The position numbers and the translations under genes were made by a program. From the NCBI GenBank assembly GCA_013329135.1, contig DUKU01000186.1:1-6323 (forward strand): a stretch of DNA of 6,323 nt, in the 5' to 3' direction. The notes beneath the pieces were generated by a model that was given only the letters and a program-made list of their open reading frames with translations, ran no database searches and was not told the DNA's origin. Origin of the DNA: Thermoplasmata archaeon (GTDB taxonomy: Archaea > Thermoplasmatota > Thermoplasmata > UBA10834). This document shows, piece after piece, positions 1 to 5,760 of the stretch; positions within the stretch are counted from its first letter, which is position 1; every line of letters starts with the position of its first letter.

Positions 1-435
1 CTTGAGGAGCCTCGCCCATCCGGGGAGCGCGTAGACCTCGTCGAAGAACACATACACGCTCCCCTTCAGCTCGACCATGGGTTCCATGAGAACACCCTCC
101 AGTTATCCGTTCAAGATGTCGAGGAACGGACGTCCCATGTAGGGGACGACGCCGGGGTTGTCGAAGTTGACGAACAGTATCCTGCGAGGGTCCACGCCTT
201 GCGTGCTGAGGTCCTGGATCAGCTGGTACATCACGGTGGTCTTCCCAGCCCTTCGAGGGCCGGTGATGGCCAGGATCTTGTCGCTCTTCAGCTCCGTCTT
301 GATCTCCTTCAGCTCCATCCTCCGGTATTCCCTCTGGAGCTGCATCGGGACGGCCTCTCTGGTCCACCAAGGGTTCTGCTCTCTCAGGACGGCCAAGAGG
401 CTCGCCTGTGTCATGCTGAGGTCTTGAGGCATCAT
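1..435 (-). pseudogene. AAA-type ATPase (archaeal/DUF4143-like family), interrupted by an in-frame TAA and cut by the window edge
   Basis: The gene reads leftward from ATG at 433-435 (a second ATG follows at once). Residues 1-110 contain an N-terminal helix region with the family-typical EQNPWW, then Walker A GPRRAGKTT at residues 59-67 and the strand ILFVNFDNP at 86-94. A TAA at 103-105 takes the place of residue 111. The same frame then continues to base 1 without another stop and encodes a good Walker B, VYVFFDEVYALPGW, at about residues 127-140. The halves therefore form one ATPase with a nonsense codon and no frameshift. A tyrosine codon (TAT or TAC) at residue 111 would need one base change and fits the local pattern. 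Known members are about 400 residues with a C-terminal DUF4143 or nuclease-like domain and are often scattered accessory genes of unknown role. The rest lies outside the window. TAA is not the pyrrolysine codon, so programmed recoding of that type is unlikely. A sequencing error remains possible. Confidence 0.85.
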
Positions 436-451
436 CGCGTGCTATGTTGGT

Positions 452-480
452 CCTCCTTATATATAATTGTATTATACTGC
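452..480 (-). promoter_or_regulatory. Putative archaeal promoter of the ATPase gene (TATA box with overlapping Shine-Dalgarno-like AAGGAGG)
   Basis: Read on the minus strand, an AT-rich block holds TTATATATAA at 457-466, centred about 26 nt before the A of the ATG at 435. That is the usual TATA-to-start-site distance in archaea, so this promoter would give a transcript starting at or next to the ATG (leaderless). An AAGGAGG lies at 452-458, overlapping the TATA box and 16 nt from the ATG, which is long for a ribosome binding site. A second AT-rich element, TATAAT, lies at 471-476. If transcription used that one, a short leader containing AAGGAGG would result. The two readings cannot be separated from sequence alone. 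Confidence 0.5.
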
Positions 481-517
481 ATGTAGAATACGGCAGTCAA
501 CTGCATCATGATGCAAT
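476..517. promoter_or_regulatory. Candidate operator: 14-bp perfect palindrome with a repeated half-site
   Basis: TGCATCATGATGCA at 502-515 is a perfect 14-bp inverted repeat. Its left arm is part of ACTGCAT (500-506), and the same heptamer occurs at 476-482, 24 bp away in the same orientation. The right arm reads ATTGCAT on the other strand, one mismatch from the heptamer. Three similar half-sites thus lie just upstream of the TATA-like block of the leftward ATPase gene, a typical position for a dimeric helix-turn-helix regulator. No regulator gene is in view, so the assignment is inferred from symmetry and position only. Confidence 0.4.
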
Positions 518-532
518 CAACTCGCGACAAGT

Positions 533-555
533 CCAACCCCTCTTCGGGTGGTTGG
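533..555 (-). other. Short imperfect hairpin downstream of the DUF4325 gene
   Basis: CCAACC at 533-538 pairs with GGTTGG at 550-555, and two more G:C pairs form inside after a one-base bulge. It lies about 80 bases past the stop of the leftward GHKL/STAS-like pair. It could help end that transcript, but no T-rich tract follows on the minus strand, as archaeal terminators usually require. The rest of 436-633 shows no convincing gene. Confidence 0.2.
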
Positions 556-633
556 CGATGGAGTGTGCTAGCCAGCGCCGTCCATCCGCCTAGATGTCAC
601 TGCGCTCACTGGCGACTCGGAGGACCAGAGGAA

Positions 634-945
634 TCACAGCACGGTCACTTTGAGGTTCTCTATGTCGATGACCTGGTCCTTCTTCCCGGGATGGGCCACG
701 GCCATCAGCAGCTGGTGGACGCAGGTGGGGGTGTTGATCTCTCTGACAGTCTTGGTGGACCTGAGCTTCCGCATGTAGTACTCGTCGGCGAACGACCGGG
801 TGCACGACTTCACGCCTTCGAAGTCAACCTCGACGGTATCGTCAGGGACCTTCTCGATGACTTCGAAGAGATCCGCCGCGGACAGCCTCATGATGAGGTC
901 CTCGAACAGGACAGTCCTGACATGAACTCTCTCAGACGAAGTCAT
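634..945 (-). CDS. STAS-like DUF4325 domain protein
   Basis: This 103-residue protein consists of a single STAS-like domain. The core VEVDFEGVKSCTRSFADEYY (residues 38-57) matches the DUF4325 pattern of a hydrophobic strand, DF.GV, then a conserved SFADE loop. Ser51 in that loop lies roughly where anti-sigma-factor antagonists of the SpoIIAA/RsbV type are phosphorylated; that correspondence is inferred. Its ATG lies 14 nt inside the end of the upstream GHKL gene, and AAGGGAG at 955-961 gives a good ribosome binding site 9 nt before it, so translation is probably coupled to the kinase-like partner. DUF4325 proteins are commonly found next to GHKL ATPases, and the pair is thought to work as a switch. 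The target here is unknown, with no sigma factor expected in an archaeon. It has no signal peptide or membrane helix and should be cytoplasmic. Confidence 0.85.
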   Translation of the reverse strand: MTSSERVHVRTVLFEDLIMRLSAADLFEVIEKVPDDTVEVDFEGVKSCTRSFADEYYMRKLRSTKTVREINTPTCVHQLLMAVAHPGKKDQVIDIENLKVTVL

Positions 946-1744
946 AGATGTTCACTCCCTTCTTCTGGAACGGGATGCGCACGGATACCAGTGTGCCCGC
1001 CAGCCTATAAACATTGCCATTCAATTCATACCCCTCCTGGACATCGTCCCGGCCTTCTTCGAAAGCGCGAAACTCGATCGCACCTCCTCCGCTGACAGCG
1101 AGGACGCTTCCCCGAAGACCTTGCACGCACATCCGCACATTGGATCGCAGCCCGTAACCTCGACGCCCCTCGCCCTTCGACGACAGTCCGTTCATAGCCA
1201 TTGCGATGGCGAGGACGTCATCCTCGACGACGATTCCCGACCTCCTCAGACTCCCTGCCATCGTCACGCCGTCATCGAACACGGCGAGTTCCATGTCCTT
1301 GCCACAGTCGTCCCTGTGAGCCATCAGATACGAGTTGCTCGAATCCGAGTGGTCGTATACGTTGTGGACGAGCTCTCCGATGAGGTACATGAGAGCGTTC
1401 CTCCCACCGTACTCGCTCCCCCAGTCGTGTCGTCTGGAGAAGGCCGCGAGGGAACCCGTCAATTCCTGATGGCCTCTCGGCAGCTTGACGACCTGATCGT
1501 ATGTCGGTCCGTCATGAACAATGCGGAGCTGCTCCTGGACAGCCGCTGAGATGCACTCGGACAATGCTCCGTCATTGGGGGGTATCCAGGGCACCTCAGT
1601 CCTCCTCAGGAAGTCCACGAGCGGCAGGAGGACGGTCGGACACACCCTGTGCAGCCCCGTAAGGTCGCACGATCCGGTCATCAGAGCTCGTTCCCTGATG
1701 TGGCAGAACTCCTTGTACGCGGACCACATCCTCTCAGGCGCCAT
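932..1744 (-). CDS. GHKL (histidine-kinase-like) ATP-binding protein with a STAS-like N-terminal region
   Basis: The protein has 270 residues. The C-terminal half is a GHKL ATPase: N box at about 120-132 (GELVHNVYDHS, with Glu124 and Asn128), a G1 box VFDDGVTM at 155-162, a G2 box GRRGYGLRS at 193-201, and AGTLVSVRIP at 249-258. The second glycine of the usual DxGxG G1 motif is replaced (D-D-G-V-T), so ATP binding may be altered, though related proteins often vary there. No phospho-acceptor (DHp) domain precedes it, so it is not a classic sensor kinase and is closer to anti-sigma kinases such as RsbW. The stretch CDLTGLHRVCPTVLLPLVDF at 26-45 resembles the strand-helix core of STAS-type domains found at the N-terminus of such ATPases. 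The ATG at 1744 is the first start after an in-frame TAG, and only a weak AAGG precedes it; Met6 is an alternative. The gene overlaps the DUF4325 gene by 14 nt and is divergent from the epimerase gene. Confidence 0.85.
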   Translation of the reverse strand: MAPERMWSAYKEFCHIRERALMTGSCDLTGLHRVCPTVLLPLVDFLRRTEVPWIPPNDGALSECISAAVQEQLRIVHDGPTYDQVVKLPRGHQELTGSLAAFSRRHDWGSEYGGRNALMYLIGELVHNVYDHSDSSNSYLMAHRDDCGKDMELAVFDDGVTMAGSLRRSGIVVEDDVLAIAMAMNGLSSKGEGRRGYGLRSNVRMCVQGLRGSVLAVSGGGAIEFRAFEEGRDDVQEGYELNGNVYRLAGTLVSVRIPFQKKGVNIYDFV

Positions 1745-1869
1745 GCCTTGGGATTCGTCATCCGGTGTCGAGAACCCCTTCGCCTACATGTACGCTGCAG
1801 GCAGTCCCATCCTGTCGTTCAGATGTCATGTCGCAAACCGTTATCATCCCGGAGTATGATGCTGCGGGC
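1745..1869. other. Divergent intergenic region between the GHKL and epimerase genes
   Basis: About 125 bases separate the two divergently read genes and must hold both promoters if each is transcribed from here. I see no strong TATA box on either strand. The palindrome TACATGTA lies at 1785-1792. GTTATCAT at 1839-1846 is a weak TATA-like element about 27 nt before the preferred epimerase ATG at 1870, which would give a leaderless message. Part of this stretch would be coding if the epimerase starts at ATG 1828. Confidence 0.3.
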
Positions 1870-2958
1870 ATGACCGTCTCCGTCGTCGTAGGCACGAGGC
1901 CCGAGATCATCAAGATGGCCCCGGTGTACTTCGCGCTGAGGAACGCGCGGCTGAAGCCGAGGCTCGTGCACTCGGGTCAGCACTACGACTATCAGATGTC
2001 CCAGGTCTTCTTCGACGAGCTGGGCCTCCCGAAGCCGGACTCGTTCCTGGGCGTCGGCTCTGGCCTTCCAGGCCATCAGACCGGCGACGCCATCATCAAG
2101 TTCGAGAAAGAGTTCCTCGACTCCGAGCCCGACTGCGTCCTCGTGGAGGGGGACACCAACACCGTGCTCGCGGGCGCGATAGCCGCGATGAAGCTCAAGG
2201 TCAAGGTCGGCCACGTGGAGGCGGGCCTGAGGAGCTACGACCTCAGGATGCCTGAGGAACTCAACAGGAGGCTCACGGACCACGGCTCGGATTATCTGTA
2301 CGCGCCCACGAAGGACTCCGTCGACATACTCAGGCAGGAGCATGTCTGGGGCAGGGTGTACCGCACTGGCAACACGGTCATAGACGCGACCGTGCAGTAC
2401 CTGCCCAAGGCCCTGAAGAGCTCCAAGGTCATGGGCGAGGTCCCTTGGGACGAGTTCGCCCTCGCGACCCTGCACAGGGCGGAGAACGTCGACGACCCCA
2501 GGACGTTGAAGGGCATGGTGAGGATACTCGAGGAGTCGCCTCTCCCCGTGGTCCTCCCGCTGCATCCTAGGGCCGGCCTGCGGCTCATGGAGAGCGGGCT
2601 CAAGGCCGAGGTGGAGGCATCGGAGAACATCAAGCTCCTGCCGCCCGCGGGGTACTTCGGCCTCTTGACCCTGATGAGGCACGCGTCGTTCATCTTGACA
2701 GATTCAGGTGGCATTCAAGAAGAAGCATCATCGCCTGTCTTGAAGAAAAGGGTGTTCGTGATGCGGCTCTCGACGGAGCGTCCCGAGGCCGTGAGGGCCG
2801 GGTACTGCACCGTGGTCGGGACCGACCCGCGGACGGTCTTGCGCGCCCTGCGCGCGCACATGAAGGAGCCGAGGACGAGGTTCGCCCCGTGCCCGTACGG
2901 GAAGGGGGATGCGTCCGAGAGGATCGCGGAGGCCCTGTCGAGGGACCTCGGGAACTGA
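1870..2958 (+). CDS. wecB: UDP-N-acetylglucosamine 2-epimerase (non-hydrolysing)
   Basis: This cytoplasmic enzyme interconverts UDP-GlcNAc and UDP-ManNAc, giving ManNAc or ManNAcA units for surface glycans. All family landmarks are present in a normal length of 362 residues: GTRPEIIK at 8-15, GDTNT at 94-98 (Asp95), GHVEAGLRS at 114-122 (Glu117), PEELNR at 128-133 (Glu130), LHRAEN at 201-206 (His202), and the UDP-binding TDSGGIQEEAS at 277-287 with TERPEAV at 302-308. The acidic and His residues correspond to the catalytic set of the bacterial enzyme, so it should be active. The segment between EEA and TERPE is about two residues longer than in many bacterial forms. I prefer ATG 1870 because homologues begin a few residues before VVGTRPE. 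ATG 1828 (14 residues longer) is in frame and neither start has a good ribosome binding site. Bases about 2694-2752 use A/T-ending codons unlike the rest of the gene. It heads the plus-strand arm of the glycan locus. Confidence 0.93.
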   Translation: MTVSVVVGTRPEIIKMAPVYFALRNARLKPRLVHSGQHYDYQMSQVFFDELGLPKPDSFLGVGSGLPGHQTGDAIIKFEKEFLDSEPDCVLVEGDTNTVLAGAIAAMKLKVKVGHVEAGLRSYDLRMPEELNRRLTDHGSDYLYAPTKDSVDILRQEHVWGRVYRTGNTVIDATVQYLPKALKSSKVMGEVPWDEFALATLHRAENVDDPRTLKGMVRILEESPLPVVLPLHPRAGLRLMESGLKAEVEASENIKLLPPAGYFGLLTLMRHASFILTDSGGIQEEASSPVLKKRVFVMRLSTERPEAVRAGYCTVVGTDPRTVLRALRAHMKEPRTRFAPCPYGKGDASERIAEALSRDLGN

Positions 2959-2965
2959 GAACCCT

Positions 2966-3003
2966 CATATAGTGTGCAGCATAATGGCCCTCCGTTCAAG
3001 GAG
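2966..3003 (+). promoter_or_regulatory. Possible promoter and ribosome binding site for the two-helix membrane protein
   Basis: CATATAG at 2966-2972 resembles a TATA box. A start site about 26 nt downstream would fall near 2996 and give a leader of roughly 20 nt carrying AAGGAG at 2998-3003. That motif is 11 nt from ATG 3015 but only 2 nt from the upstream in-frame GTG 3006, so it favours the ATG. The 56-base gap to the epimerase could also be read through in one operon. Confidence 0.35.
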
Positions 3004-3014
3004 TCGTGCGACAG

Positions 3015-3527
3015 ATGGCGTTCGGGGTCAAGAAGTGGTTCATGCTCCAGATGTGGAGGGTGCAGCAGATAGCCGCAATCTTGTCATTGGCGATGCTGGC
3101 CATCACCGACGCCCTCTTGATATACGACAAGGTCAGCTGGCGCTCGGGCATATTCGAGACGCCCTACATCGGGGCGACGGTGTTGCTCGTCATCATCGGC
3201 CTCCTCATATGGGGCACGTCCATCATATGGGACACGCGCCTGAGGATGTGGCGGGAGCAGATGTCCGTCCTGGTCGAGAGGAACCCATATGCCAAGGAGA
3301 AGATGACCGCGAAGGAGCTCGTCCATTACAGGCTCATCTGGCTGCCCATGCTCAAGATGATCGAGGAGGCCGACCCGAAGACGAAGGAGTACCGGGAGAA
3401 GGTGGAGGCGTGGATGGGCTACGTCATAAGGGACGATCCATCCCTCGCGAAGGAGGTCGAGGACCTGATGGGATACGTGAACGGGGCGCCTCTGAAACAC
3501 GACAGGCTCAGGAACGGGGACGGTTGA
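3015..3527 (+). CDS. Conserved-looking small membrane protein with two transmembrane helices, function unknown
   Basis: I do not recognise a named family. From ATG 3015 the protein has 170 residues; the in-frame GTG at 3006 would add three. A short basic/aromatic N-terminus (MAFGVKKWF) leads to a first hydrophobic helix at about 18-37 and a second at about 52-72 (GATVLLVIIGLLIWGTSIIW). A charged, helical cytoplasmic tail of about 95 residues follows, with RMWREQM and NPYAKEKMTAKE. Arg/Lys residues flank both helices on the same side, so both ends probably face the cytoplasm and only a short loop (about 38-51) faces out. No cleavable signal peptide or enzyme motif is visible. It lies between an epimerase and a GT4 transferase, 32 nt before the latter, so it may anchor or scaffold glycan enzymes at the membrane; that is inferred from position only. 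Confidence 0.75.
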   Translation: MAFGVKKWFMLQMWRVQQIAAILSLAMLAITDALLIYDKVSWRSGIFETPYIGATVLLVIIGLLIWGTSIIWDTRLRMWREQMSVLVERNPYAKEKMTAKELVHYRLIWLPMLKMIEEADPKTKEYREKVEAWMGYVIRDDPSLAKEVEDLMGYVNGAPLKHDRLRNGDG

Positions 3528-3559
3528 TGGCCCCGGCACCCTGCTTCTGAGGATGGAGA

Positions 3560-4606
3560 ATGGCGCTGAAGGTGGTTGTTGGGCCGGTGTTCAGTGAGGC
3601 TGGCGGCGTCAGCAGGCACATAGATGCCATCGCTAAGCACTCGTCGCATTCTGTCACCAAGGCCCCGTCCCTGTTCACGAGGGTCGTCGTAGGGAACCGG
3701 TCGAGAGGGCCGAGGTACGAGGCGTATACGCGGCTCAGGGCGCCTTTCGGCCTATGGGGGTATGACATCCTTCACTCGCACGCCCACCCTTGGTTCACGA
3801 GGCTCTGCCGCCGCTCCAGGCCCAGGGCGTCGGGTTGGGTGCACACCTACCACGCGTTCTACTTCCCAGAGGACTGCCCCTCGGGCGCGCTCGAGCCCTG
3901 GCAGGAGGACGCCAACGAGGCGGCCTTCAAGGTCGCCAGGGAGTCCGATGTCAGGATATGCGTCTCAGACTACCTGAGAGACTACCTCTTATCCGAGCAC
4001 GACTTGGACTCGCTGTACATCCCGAACGGGGTCGACCTGGCCGAATGCGCGCGCGCAGACGGCGACAGGTTCCGCAAGGCATATGGTCTCTCGGACTTCG
4101 TCCTGTTCGCCGGGAGCAGCAGCCCGATGAAGAACCACCATGCGTTCGTGGACCTCGCCAGGGGCGCGCCTTCGAAGAGCTTCGTGATGGTGGGGTCAGG
4201 CCTGGACGGCCCGTCCGTCGCGGGGCTCGAGCGCGTGCCCCTCCCGTCGAACCTCAGGTGCATCGGCCCGCTCGACCACGCGTCGACCTTGGACGCCATC
4301 GCCGCGAGCTCGGCGCTGGTCTGCACGAGCGTGAGGGAGGGCCACGGCATCGTGCTCATCGAGGCGATGGCGCTCGGCAGGCCGGTCGTTGCGCCGGACC
4401 ACAGCGGCTGTGCGGAGGTCATCGGCCACGGCAGGTACGGCCAGATGTACGCCTTCGGCTCCGGAGAGGACCTGGCCGAGAAGCTGCACGCGGCCCTGGA
4501 GTCGCCCGAGGTCGTGGCGCGCGCGCGTGAGAGGGTCGCTGAGGAGTACGATTGGCGCAAGATAGCGGCGAGGATGGACGAGGTGTACTCGCGCCTCGCG
4601 CAGTGA
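3560..4606 (+). CDS. Glycosyltransferase family 4 (GT-B fold)
   Basis: This 348-residue protein should transfer a sugar from a nucleotide donor to a growing surface or lipid-linked glycan, with retention of configuration as for GT4 enzymes. The N-terminal acceptor domain starts with VVVGPVFSEAGGVSRHI (5-21, a GGV loop) and carries DILHSHAHPW at 69-78. A linker with CVSDYLRDY (134-142) and IPNGVDL (154-160) leads to the donor domain, which has FAGSSSPMKNH at 183-193. The signature E-x7-E is at Glu260 and Glu268 in REGHGIVLIEAMALGRPVV. The C-terminus, EEYDWRKIAARMDEVY (328-343), is the usual closing helix. Donor and acceptor cannot be told from sequence. It has no membrane helix, though GT4 enzymes often bind membranes peripherally. 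ATG 3560 has GAGG 7 nt upstream. The gene follows the membrane protein by 32 nt and is probably co-transcribed with it. It ends convergently with the GT2 gene 60 bases away. Confidence 0.92.
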   Translation: MALKVVVGPVFSEAGGVSRHIDAIAKHSSHSVTKAPSLFTRVVVGNRSRGPRYEAYTRLRAPFGLWGYDILHSHAHPWFTRLCRRSRPRASGWVHTYHAFYFPEDCPSGALEPWQEDANEAAFKVARESDVRICVSDYLRDYLLSEHDLDSLYIPNGVDLAECARADGDRFRKAYGLSDFVLFAGSSSPMKNHHAFVDLARGAPSKSFVMVGSGLDGPSVAGLERVPLPSNLRCIGPLDHASTLDAIAASSALVCTSVREGHGIVLIEAMALGRPVVAPDHSGCAEVIGHGRYGQMYAFGSGEDLAEKLHAALESPEVVARARERVAEEYDWRKIAARMDEVYSRLAQ

Positions 4607-4666
4607 GGCGGTCATGCGGTGGACCATCCCCGACGGGTAGACCGGCCGCGGGCCCGAGGGAGGGGG

Positions 4667-5743
4667 TCAGTAGTCCATCAGTTCCCCCAGGAAGCCAATC
4701 TCGCCGTCCCGGAGGTCCCCCCGGTGCTCTCGGCAGAGGCGCAATGAGCCGAGGATGCACCTGATGCCGTGGAAGCCCGCGGATTCTCCCTTCGCCAGAC
4801 CGATGAGGTCGTCCATGAGCGCCGTCAGGACCCTGCCGATGGTGCTCCAGCCATAGATGAGCCTGTTCGACACCTTCTGCTCGATGTTCTTTCGGAAGAG
4901 GTACTCCAGGTAGGCGCTGTGGATGTAGACCAGGTTCATGCTCGGGGTCCTCGAGGCCGGGGTGGTCCTGTGGACCAGCGTGGCCGAGGGCGTGATGAAC
5001 AGCGACCCCGGGTATCTCTTGTGGACCCTGTAGGAGAAGTCCAGGTCGTCCCCGGGGGAGTAACGCCTGAGCTTCTCGTCGAACTGGAACTCGTCGAGGA
5101 CCGACCTGCGGTAGGACTGGTTGCATCCGGACAGCCACTGGCAGCCGACAATCGTCGTCAGCGGATACGGGTATGTGGGCCGGAACGACGGCTGGACCGC
5201 GCACGAGTCCCTCCTGTGATGATAGAGGAAGAACATGCGGTTGAAGGGGAGCCTCACCCGGAGTGCCCTGCCCCTCTTCAGGAAGTCCCCCCAGTATCCC
5301 TGGACCCCTCTCGCTCGCGGGTACAGGTCGTAGACCCGAAGGATCTCCTCGACATAGCATCGGTCCAGTGTGACATCGTCATCGAGGAAGAGCACTATGT
5401 CCCCCTTCGAGGACGCCGCTCCCGCGTTCTTCGCCGTGGTGTTCCCCCTCTCCTTCGGGTTCCTCATGTAGACGAGGCCGACGCCCGCACCGGAGAACAC
5501 AGGGGACAGCCGTCCGGTCAGCCTCTCGACCTCATCGTTCGTGCTGTCGTCGACGATGACCACCTCCAGGGGCGGCACGGCCTGGTCCATCACGGAGGCC
5601 AGCGTCTCCTCGAGGTCCCCCGCCCTGTTGTAGGTCGGGATGACCACCGACACTCTCCGACTGCCGACCTTGCCTGACGCTTCGGGCTCGCTGGCGGTGT
5701 CAGGAAGGGCCATGTCATCAGCGTGTCTCAGGGCGCTCCGCAT
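4667..5743 (-). CDS. Glycosyltransferase family 2 (GT-A fold)
   Basis: From ATG 5743 the protein has 358 residues. About 29 weakly conserved residues precede the GT-A core: VSVVIPTYNR at 31-40, IVDDS at 63-67, NAGAASSKGDIVLFLDDD at 106-123 (the metal-binding acidic triplet is 121-123), GCNQSYRR at 206-213, and the catalytic-base region SPGDDLDFSYRVHK at 229-242. The tail of about 100 residues is helical and basic, with no convincing membrane span, so the enzyme is probably soluble or peripheral. It should be inverting; donor and acceptor are unknown. GTG 5756-5758, two bases after the fucosyltransferase stop, is an alternative start adding five residues. GGAG nine bases before the ATG supports the ATG. 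The tight spacing implies one operon with the fucosyltransferase. The 60-base gap to the convergent GT4 gene is GC-rich and has no clear terminator. Confidence 0.92.
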   Translation of the reverse strand: MRSALRHADDMALPDTASEPEASGKVGSRRVSVVIPTYNRAGDLEETLASVMDQAVPPLEVVIVDDSTNDEVERLTGRLSPVFSGAGVGLVYMRNPKERGNTTAKNAGAASSKGDIVLFLDDDVTLDRCYVEEILRVYDLYPRARGVQGYWGDFLKRGRALRVRLPFNRMFFLYHHRRDSCAVQPSFRPTYPYPLTTIVGCQWLSGCNQSYRRSVLDEFQFDEKLRRYSPGDDLDFSYRVHKRYPGSLFITPSATLVHRTTPASRTPSMNLVYIHSAYLEYLFRKNIEQKVSNRLIYGWSTIGRVLTALMDDLIGLAKGESAGFHGIRCILGSLRLCREHRGDLRDGEIGFLGELMDY

Positions 5744-5760
5744 CCTCTCCTTCTCCACTA

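Noticed and set aside
103..105. Possible recoded stop (pyrrolysine or selenocysteine) in the ATPase gene
   Set aside because: The codon is TAA, whereas pyrrolysine uses TAG and selenocysteine uses TGA; a plain nonsense mutation or error is simpler.
508..1095. Plus-strand open frame covering the DUF4325 gene and the end of the GHKL gene
   Set aside because: Composition is His/Pro/Arg-rich without domains, and both minus-strand genes beneath it are convincing, with coupled translation signals.
1785..1792. TACATGTA palindrome in the divergent intergenic region as an operator
   Set aside because: Eight bases of symmetry with no flanking half-sites is expected by chance at this scale; it is kept only as a note in the region entry.
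1819..2682. Long open frame on the minus strand opposite the epimerase gene
   Set aside because: It is the antisense shadow of a GC-rich gene; the translation is Arg/His/Leu-rich with no domain pattern, while the plus-strand frame has every epimerase motif.
4607..4666. Terminator hairpin between the convergent GT4 and GT2 genes (GGCC-GCG-GGCC)
   Set aside because: The stem is only four base pairs and no T-rich tract follows on either strand.
4419..5360. Long minus-strand open frame overlapping the GT2 gene and the end of the GT4 gene
   Set aside because: Low-complexity Pro/Arg/Gly composition typical of an out-of-frame GC-rich shadow; it crosses two well-supported genes.
4769..5677. Plus-strand open frame opposite the GT2 gene
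   Set aside because: The translation lacks recognisable domains and is the complement of the clear GT-A motifs on the minus strand.
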